Source: Streptomyces sp. NBC_01283
Lineage (GTDB): Bacteria; Actinomycetota; Actinomycetes; Streptomycetales; Streptomycetaceae
Assembly (NCBI RefSeq): GCF_041435335.1
Contig: NZ_CP108430.1
Location: 6,981,001-7,045,000 of the forward strand
DNA length: 64,000 bases
Direction: 5' to 3'
The notes beneath the pieces are model-generated. The model was not told the DNA's origin, did not search any database, and worked only from the letters and a program-made list of their open reading frames with translations. Position numbers and translations under genes: made by a program. Shown one piece after another: positions 1 to 8,221 of the stretch (within the stretch, counting starts at the first letter, position 1; each line of letters starts with the position of its first letter).

Positions 1-92
1 AGCTCGTAGCCGTAGGCCGGCAGCAGCCCCCGCATCAAGGTGCCGAGGCCGCCTGCGGCGCCGGTGAGCAGGATGGTGCGGGGAGCGGGCAT
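1..92 (-). CDS. NAD(P)-dependent epimerase/dehydratase family protein, probable uronate dehydrogenase (N-terminus only)
   Basis: Only the first 30 codons lie in the window; the rest runs off the left edge. Translation from the ATG at 92 gives MPAPRTILLTGAAGGLG and then a helix ending in YGYE. That is the first strand and glycine-rich turn (TGAAGGLG) of a short-chain-type Rossmann fold. Epimerase-like uronate dehydrogenases, which oxidise glucuronate or galacturonate to the aldaro-lactone, begin this way. The assignment to uronate dehydrogenase rests mainly on the divergent neighbour kdgD, which acts later in the same route. The fragment alone would fit any extended SDR. Confidence 0.7.
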   Translation of the reverse strand, partial: MPAPRTILLTGAAGGLGTLMRGLLPAYGYE

Positions 93-368
93 GAGGGGGT
101 CTCCTCAGATCAGCGGTGGCTCGGTGGTGGCTCAGCGGTGGCTCGGCGGTCGGTCGCGTTCTTGTCCACGTACAGCATTCACATGTATGGACACGCTAGG
201 GATCAACGGCTCATCGCGTCAAGTGTCGTACGGCGGTGGAGAATCCGCTCTTGAATCGCGGTTCTCTCACGGACCTTGACGCTTGACCGGGGCTCAAGAG
301 GCGGCTTAGCGTGGGCTTGTTCAGAAATATGGACGTGGATCAGAAACGTGCACGCTAAGGGAGAGCCC
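93..368. promoter_or_regulatory. Divergent promoter region between the uronate-dehydrogenase-like gene and kdgD
   Basis: This is a 276-bp divergent intergenic stretch with no convincing ORF. It carries an imperfect inverted repeat at 236-270, with arms GAGAATCCGC and GCGGTTCTC that pair apart from one extra base. It also carries GTTCAGAAATATGGAC at 319-334, which resembles GTTCAGCATATCGAAC in front of the ketoglutarate-semialdehyde dehydrogenase at 15026-15041. Both are candidate operators for the IclR regulator at 14187-14957. That link is inference. Confidence 0.4.
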
Positions 369-1322
369 GTGACGTCAGCACCCCTCGCCGCTCGACTCGA
401 CATCCCCAGCGGGCCGCTGTTCTTCCCGGTCACCGCCTACGGGCCGAACGGCTCCATCGACCTCGACATCTACCGCGCGCACGTGCGCGCGGGGATCGAG
501 GCGGGTGCCGCGGCCGTCTTCGCCTGCTGCGGCACCGGTGAGTTCCACGCCCTGACGCCCGAGGAGTTCCGGGCGTGCGTCGCCGCCGCCGTCGAGGAGT
601 CCGCGGGACGGGTGCCGGTGGTCGCGGGCGCCGGGTACGGCACCGCGCTGGCCGTGCGGTACGCGAAGCTCGCCGAGGAGGCGGGCGCCGACGGGCTGCT
701 GGCGATGCCGCCCTATCTCGTCGTCGCCGGGCAGGAGGGCCTGCTCCGCCACTACGCCGAACTGGCCGCGGCCACCTCGCTGGACGTCATCGTCTACCAG
801 CGCGACAACGCCGTGTTCACCCCGGAGAGCGTCGTCGGTCTTGCCCGCACCGAGGGCATCATCGGCTTCAAGGACGGCCTCGGCGACATGGACCTGATGC
901 AGCGCATCGTCAGTGCCGTGCGCGTGGAAGTCCCGGAGGAATTCCTCTACTTCAACGGCCTGCCCACCGCCGAGCTGACCGGGCTCGCCTACCGCGGCAT
1001 CGGTGTGACGCTCTACTCGTCGGCGGTCTTCTGCTTCGCCCCCGACATCGCGCTCGCCTTCCACCGGGCCTTCAACGCCGGGACCGCCGAGGGCGACGCG
1101 ATGGTGAACCGGCTCATCGACGGCTTCTACCGCCCCTTCGTGGAGCTGCGCAGCGAGGGCCGCGGCTATGCCGTCTCCCTCGTCAAAGCGGGCGTACGCC
1201 TGGCGGGGCTCGACGTCGGCGGGGTGCGGACGCCGCTGCACGAACCCGCCGACGAGCACGTCAAGCGCCTCGCCGAGCTGACCGAGCGCGGGCGCGCCCT
1301 GGTGCGGGAGGAGGGCGCGTGA
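369..1322 (+). CDS. kdgD: 5-dehydro-4-deoxyglucarate dehydratase
   Basis: This protein of about 317 residues belongs to the DapA/N-acetylneuraminate lyase TIM-barrel family. It should dehydrate and decarboxylate 5-keto-4-deoxyglucarate to 2-oxoglutarate semialdehyde (EC 4.2.1.41). Visible landmarks are CGTGEFHAL in place of the family TTGE loop, the catalytic Tyr in VYQRDN (about residue 143) and the Schiff-base Lys in GFKDGLGD (about residue 168). The YQRDNA and FKDGLGD wording is characteristic of KdgD rather than DapA. I start at the GTG at 369, which has AAGGGAG eight bases upstream; an upstream ATG at 276 would add residues unlike the family. The last codons overlap the next gene by 4 nt (GTGA), so the two are translationally coupled. 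Confidence 0.9.
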   Translation: MTSAPLAARLDIPSGPLFFPVTAYGPNGSIDLDIYRAHVRAGIEAGAAAVFACCGTGEFHALTPEEFRACVAAAVEESAGRVPVVAGAGYGTALAVRYAKLAEEAGADGLLAMPPYLVVAGQEGLLRHYAELAAATSLDVIVYQRDNAVFTPESVVGLARTEGIIGFKDGLGDMDLMQRIVSAVRVEVPEEFLYFNGLPTAELTGLAYRGIGVTLYSSAVFCFAPDIALAFHRAFNAGTAEGDAMVNRLIDGFYRPFVELRSEGRGYAVSLVKAGVRLAGLDVGGVRTPLHEPADEHVKRLAELTERGRALVREEGA

Positions 1323-2485
1323 GGACCTCCGCCTTCCTGTACCCCTGGGACGTCACCGGCGACCCCACCGCCCCCGCGCGCGTCGCGGACCTCGGCGTCC
1401 AGCAGGTCACCCTCGCCTCCGCCTACCACTCCACACGCGCCCTGACCCCGCGTCACCCGCGCCACCGCATCGTCACCGCCGAGCATGCGGCCGTCCTCTA
1501 CGAGCCCGACGGCCGGTGGGAGGGGCGTGTGCTGCGCCCGTACGCGGCCGGGAGCTGGGCCCCGGGCGACGCCTACAGAGAGGCCGCCGACGCGCTGGCG
1601 GCCGCCGGGCTCGACGTGCACACCTGGGTGGTCCTCGCCCACAACTCCCTTATGGGCGCCGACCATCCGGACACCTCCGTCGTCAACGCCTACGGAGACC
1701 GCTACCCCTGGGCGCCCTGTATCGCACAGCCCGCCACGCGCGCGTACCTCGTCGACCTCGCGGCGGAGGCCGCCGTACGCCCCGGCGCGCGCGGCACCGA
1801 GCTGGAGTCCCTCGGCTGGTACGGCCTCGCGCATCTGCACGCCCACGACAAGATCGCGGGGGTGCCGCTCGGCGAAGCCGGGCAGTACCTGATGTCGCTG
1901 TGCTTCTGCGCGGACTGCCGTGCGGGATACGCCCGGGAAGGACTCGACCCGGACGAGCTGGCGGCCGGGGTCCGCCGCGCCCTGGAGCCCGTGTGGCGGG
2001 GCGACGAGCCCCCCGGCGGCTGGCAGGCGGTGGAGAAGCTCCTGGGTGCCGGGCCGGCCGCCGCCACGCGCGCGTGGCGCGAGGAAACCGCCCGCACGCT
2101 CCAGGAGGCGGCGATCGCAGCCGTACGTGCCGCGGCCCCGGACGGCTTCCAAGTACTGCTGCACGCCGACCCGGTGGCGTACCACTGCGGAGCCAACGCC
2201 GGAGTCGACCCGGAGCACATCCTCTCCGTCGCCGACGGAGTGGTCGTGCCCTGCACGGGCGGCGCTCAGGCCCTTGCACCCTTCGCCGCGCACCGCACGG
2301 CCCGCACCACCCTCGCCGCGAACCTCACCGTCGTCTCCGGCATGGGTGGCAGCCCCGCCACCCTCGCCGCCGACGCCGCGCATGCGCGCACGCTGGGCGC
2401 GAACGAACTGCGGCTCTACCACGCGGGGTTGGCGTCGGACGCGGATCTCGCACAGGTGAGGAGCGCCCTGAAGCAGCTGGACTAG
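1319..2485 (+). CDS. Uncharacterised protein coupled to kdgD, possible TIM-barrel hydrolase
   Basis: The 388-residue product starts at a GTG overlapping the kdgD stop. I know such proteins only as alanine-rich conserved hypotheticals of Streptomyces. The chain alternates strand-like segments (SAFLYPWDV, QQVTLASAYHS, DVHTWVVLAHN, QVLLHADPVAYH, GVVVPCTGG) with helices, as a TIM barrel does. It has polar active-site-like runs, ELESLGWYG followed by HLHAHDK, and a CFCADC cysteine motif of the kind seen in uncharacterised glycoside-hydrolase-like proteins. No signal peptide is visible, so it is probably cytosolic. Coupling to KdgD suggests a step in uronate or aldarate use, such as hydrolysis of a glucuronide. 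That function is inference. Confidence 0.75.
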   Translation: MRTSAFLYPWDVTGDPTAPARVADLGVQQVTLASAYHSTRALTPRHPRHRIVTAEHAAVLYEPDGRWEGRVLRPYAAGSWAPGDAYREAADALAAAGLDVHTWVVLAHNSLMGADHPDTSVVNAYGDRYPWAPCIAQPATRAYLVDLAAEAAVRPGARGTELESLGWYGLAHLHAHDKIAGVPLGEAGQYLMSLCFCADCRAGYAREGLDPDELAAGVRRALEPVWRGDEPPGGWQAVEKLLGAGPAAATRAWREETARTLQEAAIAAVRAAAPDGFQVLLHADPVAYHCGANAGVDPEHILSVADGVVVPCTGGAQALAPFAAHRTARTTLAANLTVVSGMGGSPATLAADAAHARTLGANELRLYHAGLASDADLAQVRSALKQLD

Positions 2486-2526
2486 CCCGGCGCGCGCCCC
2501 TCAACCACCCTCTGTCGCCCACGAAG

Positions 2527-2541
2527 TGGAAGCGGTTACCA
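2527..2541. promoter_or_regulatory. Possible LacI-type operator upstream of the S37 peptidase
   Basis: TGGAAGCGGTTACCA is a 15-bp imperfect palindrome with a central G and five of seven matching pairs. It lies about 40 bp before the peptidase start. Its centre resembles LacI/GalR-family operators. No regulator gene is adjacent, so this is a weak candidate. Confidence 0.2.
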
Positions 2542-2578
2542 TCCGCCCAACCATTTCGCTCCAGTACGAGGAGACAAG

Positions 2579-3925
2579 GTGCGCAACAAGGGGATAGCGG
2601 CGCTGGCCTGTGCCGGGATCATGGCGGGCGCGGCGGTGCTGGGCGGGGCGATGCCCGCCGCCGCGCGGACCGGTGACGGACAGAGCGCCGCCGCACCCGA
2701 CGTCCGGGAGCAGCTGGAGAAGATCCCCGGCATGAAGGTCGTCTCCGTGGTCGACAGGGAGGGATACCCCTTCTACACGCTCACGTACGCCCAGCCCGTC
2801 GACCACGGCAACCCCCGCGCCGGCACGTTCACCCAGCGCGCCACACTCTGGCACAAGGCCACGGACAAGCCGACCGTCCTCTACACCGGCGGCTACACCC
2901 TGGCGTCCAACACCACCGCCCTCACCAAGCTGATCGACGCCAACCAGGTCAGCGTGGAGCACCGCTACTTCGAGCAGTCCCGCCCCTCGGGAGCGGCCGG
3001 TTCCGACTGGTCCAGACTCACCGTCCAGCAGGAGGCCGCCGACGAGCACCGCCTCACGCAGGCGCTGCGCGGCATCGAGAAGGGCAAGTGGCTCGGCACG
3101 GGCGCCAGCAAGGGCGGCATGACGGCGACGTACCACGAGCGCTTCTACCCCGACGACCTGGACGCGGTCGTCGCGTTCGTGGCACCGAACGACGCCGACA
3201 ACAGGGACGACAGCGGCTACGAGCGGTTCTTCAAGACGGTCGGCACGGCCGAGTGCCGCAGCGCCCTCAACGCCGTGCAGCGCGAGATGCTCGTACGCCG
3301 TGACGCGCTGATCCCCAAGTTCGAGGCGGACGCCAAGTCCAATGGCGACACCTTCGAGGAGACGCTCGGCACCACCGACCGTGCCTACGAGTTCGCGGTG
3401 CTCGACCAGGTGTGGAACTTCTGGCAGAGCGGCAGCATCGACAACTGCCCGACCGTGCCCGACGCCAAGAAAGCCACCGACGACGAGCTCTACGCCTGGT
3501 CGAAGGGCCACGGCTTCAGCGTCTACCAGGACGAGACCCTCGGCACGAACGGCACGGGCCCCTACTACCGGCAGGCCGCCACCCAACTCGGCTGGGCCGA
3601 CCTGAAGTTCAAGCACCTCAAGGACGTCCGCCACTACCCGGACATCTACCAGCCCAACTCGGTGCTCCCCGATGCGATGCGAGGCTCGTACAACAACCGG
3701 ACCATCGCGGACGTCGACCGCTGGGTGAAGACCCGCGGCCAGCGGATGATGTTCATCTACGGCGAGAACGACCCGTGGAGCGCGGAGAAGTTCACCCCGA
3801 GCCACCGCGACTCCTACCGCTACGAGGCCCCCGGCTCCAACCACGGCGCCTCCATCGCCAAGCTCCCGGCCGCCGAACAGGCCGAGGCCGTCGCGACCAT
3901 CAAGCGCTGGGCCGACGTGAAGTAG
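2579..3925 (+). CDS. Secreted S37-family aminopeptidase (tripeptidyl/prolyl aminopeptidase type)
   Basis: The 448-residue product has a signal peptide: MRNKG, a hydrophobic core, then an AAA cleavage motif near residue 29, so it is exported. The mature part matches the Streptomyces PS-10/S37 serine peptidase family, which releases short N-terminal peptides. An early YAQPVDHGNP segment is followed by VEHRYFEQSRP. The nucleophile motif is GASKGG (Ser about 177). The likely Asp is in YGENDPWS and the likely His in SNHGAS near the C-terminus. It starts at the GTG at 2579 behind GAGGAGACAAG. Its last 26 bp overlap the convergent MFS gene, so the two mRNAs are complementary at their 3' ends. Confidence 0.85.
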   Translation: MRNKGIAALACAGIMAGAAVLGGAMPAAARTGDGQSAAAPDVREQLEKIPGMKVVSVVDREGYPFYTLTYAQPVDHGNPRAGTFTQRATLWHKATDKPTVLYTGGYTLASNTTALTKLIDANQVSVEHRYFEQSRPSGAAGSDWSRLTVQQEAADEHRLTQALRGIEKGKWLGTGASKGGMTATYHERFYPDDLDAVVAFVAPNDADNRDDSGYERFFKTVGTAECRSALNAVQREMLVRRDALIPKFEADAKSNGDTFEETLGTTDRAYEFAVLDQVWNFWQSGSIDNCPTVPDAKKATDDELYAWSKGHGFSVYQDETLGTNGTGPYYRQAATQLGWADLKFKHLKDVRHYPDIYQPNSVLPDAMRGSYNNRTIADVDRWVKTRGQRMMFIYGENDPWSAEKFTPSHRDSYRYEAPGSNHGASIAKLPAAEQAEAVATIKRWADVK

Positions 3926-5135
3926 CGCGTGCGGAACGGGACCTGAGCAGGGGCGCGGCGATCAGCAGCCGCGCCCCCGCGAGGACCGGCAGGAGGACGC
4001 GGTAGTCGACTGTCTCGACCAGACCCGCGCCCAGAGCGATGCCCACCGCGGTCGGCGTGAACATCAGGGTGTTCGCGGTCGCCGCCGCCCGGCCCAGGAG
4101 CGCCCGCGGTGTCTCGCGCTGCACCGCCGTCATGCCCGCGATCAGTACGCAGGGCAGCCCGAGGCCGTTGGCGAGACTGCCCGCGAGGGCCGTCGCGTCG
4201 TACGGCAGTGCCTGCAGGACCACGGCGAGCGCGGTGAGCGCGATGCCCGCCCCGCCGAACCGGCGCCCTCCAAAGCGCCGCATCAGCGCCCCCGAAGCGA
4301 CGCCGACCGCGACCGATCCCGCGCCCTGCACGACGTACAGCATGCCTGTGTACGCGGGGGAATGGCCCAGTCCCTCCACGACCGCGTAGACGGCCGCCCC
4401 GCTGATCCCCGAGGTCAGCATGGCGAGACCGCCCGCGAGGACTAGGGGCCGCAGCCGCGGGTCGCCCCACAAGTGGCGTGCCCCTTCGGCTGTCTGCGCC
4501 CGCCAGCCCATCGCGTCGCCGGGCACGGGTGAGTCCTCGCGGACCCGAAGGAGTGCGAACATCCCTGCCGCGAGCACGAAGGTGGCGGCGTCCAGGAGCG
4601 CCACCCGGGCGCCTCCGTACGCGGCGAAGAGGCCCGCTCCGGCGAGGGGCGCGATCAGCTTCATGCCTTCGTTCGCGGACATCCGCAGGCCGTTGAAGTC
4701 CCCCGTCAGATCCCTGCCGACCGCCGCCGTCACCAGGGCCGCCTCCGCCGCGTCGGTGACGGCGCCGCACGCCCCGTACAGGAACAGCACCGCGTAGAGG
4801 ATCCACAGGGTGCTGGTGGAGTCGACGAACAGGAGGGCGGTCAGCAGGGCGCCCAGGGCCAGGTTCGTGCCGATGAGCAGGGGTCTGCGGCGGGTGCGGT
4901 CGGCGACCGTGCCCAGGAGAGGGCCGATCAGGGCCGGGGCCCAGAGCGCGAAGGCGCAGAGGGCGGCCAGGCCGTCCGAGCCGGTCAGCTCCTTCACCCA
5001 GATCCCGGAGACCAGCCACATCGCGGAGCTGCCGAAGCCGGAGACCAGCACCGCGCCCAGGCAGAGACGCGCGTCGCGGTCGCGCAGGACACGGGAGACC
5101 GACGATCTCGCGTCAGGTGTCGTGGCAGATGTCAT
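3900..5135 (-). CDS. MFS transporter
   Basis: The 411-residue protein has about twelve hydrophobic helices. The first loop carries GTVADRTRRRPLL, a version of the major-facilitator motif A between helices 2 and 3, and the second half starts near residue 215 (PLVLAGGLAML). The family is proton-coupled; here it is probably a drug or metabolite exporter of the inner membrane. Nothing in the sequence identifies the substrate. It is divergent from the TIGR03086-like gene at 5300 and convergent with the S37 peptidase, overlapping it by 26 bp. Confidence 0.85.
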   Translation of the reverse strand: MTSATTPDARSSVSRVLRDRDARLCLGAVLVSGFGSSAMWLVSGIWVKELTGSDGLAALCAFALWAPALIGPLLGTVADRTRRRPLLIGTNLALGALLTALLFVDSTSTLWILYAVLFLYGACGAVTDAAEAALVTAAVGRDLTGDFNGLRMSANEGMKLIAPLAGAGLFAAYGGARVALLDAATFVLAAGMFALLRVREDSPVPGDAMGWRAQTAEGARHLWGDPRLRPLVLAGGLAMLTSGISGAAVYAVVEGLGHSPAYTGMLYVVQGAGSVAVGVASGALMRRFGGRRFGGAGIALTALAVVLQALPYDATALAGSLANGLGLPCVLIAGMTAVQRETPRALLGRAAATANTLMFTPTAVGIALGAGLVETVDYRVLLPVLAGARLLIAAPLLRSRSARATSRRPSA

Positions 5136-5299
5136 GGCAGGTGATGCTGGTTCTAAGGCCCCCGGTCCGGCATGGGGCAGGTGCGGTATTCCGTGACTCG
5201 GACGAGCCGGGTGCGCCGATGACTTTCGGGCGCCGGGCCGGTCTACAGGGCAGGACAGCGGTCCGCGGGGGACAGGGCCGCCGAGATTCTGGAGGATCC

Positions 5300-5887
5300 A
5301 TGACGCGGACGATCGACTTCGAGCGGCAGGCCCGGCTGGTGGCAGCTGTCGCGGACGGCATCACCGACGAGCAGCTCGCGGGGCCCACGCCCTGTCCGGA
5401 GTATCAGGTGCGCCATCTGCTGGGCCATCTGGTCGGCCTGACCGCCGCGTTCCGGGACGCCGGGCGCAAGGACCTGGGCGCGCACCTCGACCGGAGCCCG
5501 GGGGACTCCCTCCCGGAACTGACGCCCGGGTGGCGTGCCGAGCTGCCGAAGCTGCTCGACGAGCTGGTGGAGGTGTGGCGCGGCCCCGCCGCGTACGAGG
5601 GCATGACCCGGGCCGGCGGCATCGATCTTCCGGGGGCTGTGGCGGGGGCCGTCGCCATGGATGAACTCGTCGTGCACGGCTGGGACTTGGCGCGGTCCAC
5701 GGGTCAGGCGTACGCGCCCGACGACGTGAGCCTCGGGGTGGCCAAGGAGCTCCTCACGCCCGAGGAGGGCGACCAGTCCGGGAACAGTCTGTTCGGGCCC
5801 ATGGTCCCGGTGCCGGACGACGCCCCGCTGCTCGACCGCGTGATCGGCCTCAGCGGCCGGGACCCGGGGTGGACGCCCGGGGTGTGA
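5300..5887 (+). CDS. TIGR03086-type mycothiol/maleylpyruvate-isomerase-like protein
   Basis: The 195-residue protein has the DinB/MDMPI four-helix fold common in actinomycetes. The N-terminal TPCPEYQVRHLLGHLVGLT segment contains the typical PCxxW/Y-VxxLLxHL pattern with the first metal-ligand His. A later segment, DELVVHGWDLARSTGQ, supplies the HxWDL pattern. Members bind a divalent metal and are thought to use mycothiol, but most have no assigned reaction. I chose the ATG at 5300 because GGAGGATCC precedes it. The 164-bp upstream gap is shared with the divergent MFS gene and shows no clear operator. Confidence 0.8.
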   Translation: MTRTIDFERQARLVAAVADGITDEQLAGPTPCPEYQVRHLLGHLVGLTAAFRDAGRKDLGAHLDRSPGDSLPELTPGWRAELPKLLDELVEVWRGPAAYEGMTRAGGIDLPGAVAGAVAMDELVVHGWDLARSTGQAYAPDDVSLGVAKELLTPEEGDQSGNSLFGPMVPVPDDAPLLDRVIGLSGRDPGWTPGV

Positions 5888-6070
5888 CCTCCGGGCCTTC
5901 TCCGGCCTCCTGGCTCTCTCCGGCCTCCTGGCTTTCTCCGGATCGGGTATCGATCGGGTAAAGGGTCTCGCGGGGTGGCGTGTGATGCGCGTAGACAGTG
6001 CGCGTAGACAGGTGTTGACCTGCTCGAACCTGTTGCCCCTGCACTGACTCTGATCCGGAGAAATCGACCT
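5888..6070. repeat. Intergenic stretch with short direct repeats
   Basis: The gap before the acid phosphatase begins with near-identical copies of CTCTCCGGCCTCCTGG between about 5895 and 5941. These are followed by two CGATCGGGTA copies near 5944-5959 and two copies of GCGCGTAGACAG near 5988-6011. No ORF or clean hairpin was found. The phosphatase ribosome-binding site (CCGGAGAAA) is at its right end. Confidence 0.5.
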
Positions 6071-6868
6071 ATGCGCAAGTCTCTACGGGTGGCGGGCATC
6101 GCCACCGCCTGTGCCGTCGCCGGTGCCGCGCTGTACGGCACGGGCGCCGCCACCGCCGACAACGCCACGGCGCGGCACACCGCCGAACCCCAGAACATCG
6201 GCGTGCTCGTCGGCGAGATAGACGACTACTACGGCGCCTACCAGGACGCCGACGGTGTCTGGCGCTCCTCGCCCGACAGCCCGTACGCCAAGGACCTGGC
6301 GCGCATCCAGGCGAAGGCGAAGAAGGACATCAGGAAGGCCGCCGCCCGCACGGGCCATCACCACGGCAAGAAGCCCGCGATCGTCCTCGACGTGGACGAC
6401 ACCTCGCTGCTCAGCTTCGACTACGAGAAGACGACCAACTACACCTACAACAACACCACGTGGGACGCGTACGTGAAGGCGGCCAAGCGCCCCGCCGTCT
6501 TCGGTATGCCCGGACTGGTCACGTACGCCAAGAGCAAGGGCGTCGAGGTCTTCTTCCTGACCGGCCTGAGCGAGTCGCAGCGTGAGGGCGCCGTCACGAA
6601 CCTGGCCAAGGCCGGGTACGACACGCAGCTCGACACCACGCACGTCTTCACCAAGAACAAGACCGCCCCGCCCGCCTATCTGAGCAACTGCGCCACGCCC
6701 GCCAAGTGGGAGTGCACCACCGTGCAGTTCAAGGAAGGCACCCGCAAGCACATCGAGTCGACCGGCTACAACATCGTCGGCAGCTTCGGCGACCAGGTCT
6801 CCGACCTCGCGGGCGGCTACGCGGACAAGACGTACAAGCTGCCCAACCCCACCTATTTCGTGGAGTAG
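6071..6868 (+). CDS. Secreted HAD-superfamily acid phosphatase (class B/IIIB type)
   Basis: The 265-residue protein starts with a signal peptide (MRKSLRV, hydrophobic segment, cleavage near ATA-DNA at about residue 30). The mature domain is the acid phosphatase family related to plant vegetative storage proteins. HAD motif I is LDVDDTSL (nucleophile and acid Asp pair, about residues 101-105). Motif II is FFLTGLSESQ, with Leu where many relatives have Arg after TG. Motif IV is GDQVSDL. It probably hydrolyses phosphomonoesters outside the cell. CxxC-like cysteines (SNCATPAKWECTT) could form a disulfide. No PHO box is visible upstream. The gene appears monocistronic; a hairpin follows 86 bp downstream. 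Confidence 0.88.
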   Translation: MRKSLRVAGIATACAVAGAALYGTGAATADNATARHTAEPQNIGVLVGEIDDYYGAYQDADGVWRSSPDSPYAKDLARIQAKAKKDIRKAAARTGHHHGKKPAIVLDVDDTSLLSFDYEKTTNYTYNNTTWDAYVKAAKRPAVFGMPGLVTYAKSKGVEVFFLTGLSESQREGAVTNLAKAGYDTQLDTTHVFTKNKTAPPAYLSNCATPAKWECTTVQFKEGTRKHIESTGYNIVGSFGDQVSDLAGGYADKTYKLPNPTYFVE

Positions 6869-6953
6869 CCCGGCTCCGTACTGTTCGGCATGGCGAGATA
6901 GGTTGTATTCCTGACTAGGTCGCTCTACGGTCTAGGTAGCTCACATGCTCATG

Positions 6954-6980
6954 GGGCCGCGCGGTGCGCCCGCGCGGCCC
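6954..6980 (+). terminator. GC-rich hairpin followed by TTT, terminator or attenuator
   Basis: GGGCCGCGCG and CGCGCGGCCC form a perfect 10-bp stem with a 7-base loop, followed by TTT. It lies 86 bp past the phosphatase stop and about 20 bp before the CPBP start codon. It could end the phosphatase transcript or act in the leader of the next operon. Confidence 0.55.
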
Positions 6981-7002
6981 TTTCGGGAAGGGGGATCCCA
7001 CC

Positions 7003-7788
7003 ATGACCGTCTCGCTCTCACCGGAGTTCTCGGCCGTGTCCACGGCCGTCGCCGCCGCGGTAGGCGCCTATCTGCTCCTCGGCGAGCCCTGGCTCGGACG
7101 CCGCGTCTACGCCTCGCTCGCCCGCCGCCGCGACACCGAACCCCGCGCGCTCGTCGGCTACTTCACCTTCGTACTCGTCTTCTGGTGGGTCCTCGCCGCG
7201 CTCGCGATGGCCGTGCTGCTGTTCTCGCCGGCCATGGCCGCCGCCGACCTCGGCATCGCGCTCCCCGAGTCGCCGCTGACCGCGGTCGCCGTCATCGCCG
7301 TGATGGTGGCGGTGTCCGTGGTGTCCGGGCGGAAGATGCGGGCCCTCGCCGAGGGCGGCAGGAACGTGCCGGGGCTCGCCTCCATCCAGGCGATGCTGCC
7401 GCGCACGCCCCAGGAGCGCCGCCTCGCGATCGCCGTCGCCGTGACCGACGGCATCTGCGCCGAGCTCGTCTACCGCGGGCTCCTGATCGCCTTCGGCGTC
7501 GGCGTGCTCGGCCTCGACGTCTATGTGGCGGCGGCCCTTTCGGTGCTCGCGTACGCCCTCGCCGGGATCTACCAGGGCCGCAGTGGCGTCATCGCCTTCG
7601 GCCTCGTCGGGGTGCTGTTCACCGGGCTCTATCTGGCGAGCGGAAGCCTGCTGCTGCCCGTCGCCATCCATATCGCCCTCTCCGTCAGGGACTTGACGCT
7701 CCCCGTGCCGGAGCCCGTCGAGACCTTCACCCCGCGCGAGACCCCGTACGAGCCGACCCCGTACGAGCCGACCCCGAAGGGCAGCTGA
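7003..7788 (+). CDS. CPBP-family intramembrane protein, probably catalytically inactive
   Basis: The 261-residue membrane protein has about seven to eight helices and the CPBP/Rce1 (ABI) layout. Normally motif 1 is EExxxR and motif 2 has a His in the LYQG helix. Here motif 1 reads CAELVYRG, so the first Glu, which corresponds to the catalytic Glu of Rce1, is Ala. Motif 2 reads ALAGIYQG, with Gly where AHLYQG is usual. The final HIALSVRD still carries His. This suggests a non-proteolytic relative. The tail contains a duplicated TPYEP unit. The start at 7003 is set by GAAGGGGG. It is followed after 2 bp by the PadR gene, so it is probably part of a CPBP-PadR-HAAS operon. Confidence 0.8.
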   Translation: MTVSLSPEFSAVSTAVAAAVGAYLLLGEPWLGRRVYASLARRRDTEPRALVGYFTFVLVFWWVLAALAMAVLLFSPAMAAADLGIALPESPLTAVAVIAVMVAVSVVSGRKMRALAEGGRNVPGLASIQAMLPRTPQERRLAIAVAVTDGICAELVYRGLLIAFGVGVLGLDVYVAAALSVLAYALAGIYQGRSGVIAFGLVGVLFTGLYLASGSLLLPVAIHIALSVRDLTLPVPEPVETFTPRETPYEPTPYEPTPKGS

Positions 7789-7790
7789 CC

Positions 7791-8153
7791 ATGACCGCAC
7801 CCGCTTCCGGGGGCGCGAAGACCGACCGCCGGGCCAGCTGGTTCAAGGGCGTACTCGATCTGCTCGTGCTCGCCGCCCTCACCGACGGCGAGAGCTACGG
7901 CTATGAGATCGCCAAGCTGCTCGGCGCCGCAGGCTTCGGCCAGATCAAGGGCGGCACGCTCTATCCCGTGCTCAACCGCCTGGAGGAGGCGGGCCTCGTC
8001 GCCGCGGAGTTCCGGGCCACGGAGAAGGGCCCCGGCAGGCGCTACTACTCCCTCACCGACGCGGGGCGCGCCACCCTCGGGGAGCAGGGCGGGCTGTGGC
8101 TCGCCTTCGACGGATCCGTGCGCGAGATGCTGGCGAAGGCGGGCGTGCGATGA
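7791..8153 (+). CDS. PadR-family transcriptional regulator
   Basis: The 120-residue protein is almost entirely the PadR winged helix. FKGVLDLLVLAALTDGESYGYEI is the N-terminal helix pair, IKGGTLYPVLNRLEEAGLV the recognition helix and GRRYYSLTDAG the wing. The GTLYPVLxRLExxG signature is diagnostic. PadR proteins of this short type (subfamily 2) dimerise and repress neighbouring membrane-protein genes on ligand release. Here the targets would be its own operon. The stop overlaps the next gene (ATGA), an arrangement typical of PadR-HAAS pairs. Confidence 0.92.
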   Translation: MTAPASGGAKTDRRASWFKGVLDLLVLAALTDGESYGYEIAKLLGAAGFGQIKGGTLYPVLNRLEEAGLVAAEFRATEKGPGRRYYSLTDAGRATLGEQGGLWLAFDGSVREMLAKAGVR

Positions 8154-8221
8154 ACGACGCCATGAATGACGCCAAAAACGAAGCGATGAACGAAGCAATG
8201 AACGACACCATGAACGACGCA
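8150..8221 (+). repeat. Six 12-bp coding tandem repeats (ATGAACGACGCC type)
   Basis: Units start at 8150, 8162, 8174, 8186, 8198 and 8210. Each is a variant of ATGAACGACGCC; the third has lost the ATG. The repeat keeps frame and uses A-rich codons (AAA, GAA, GCA) unlike the surrounding gene, which suggests expansion by slippage. Confidence 0.85.
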
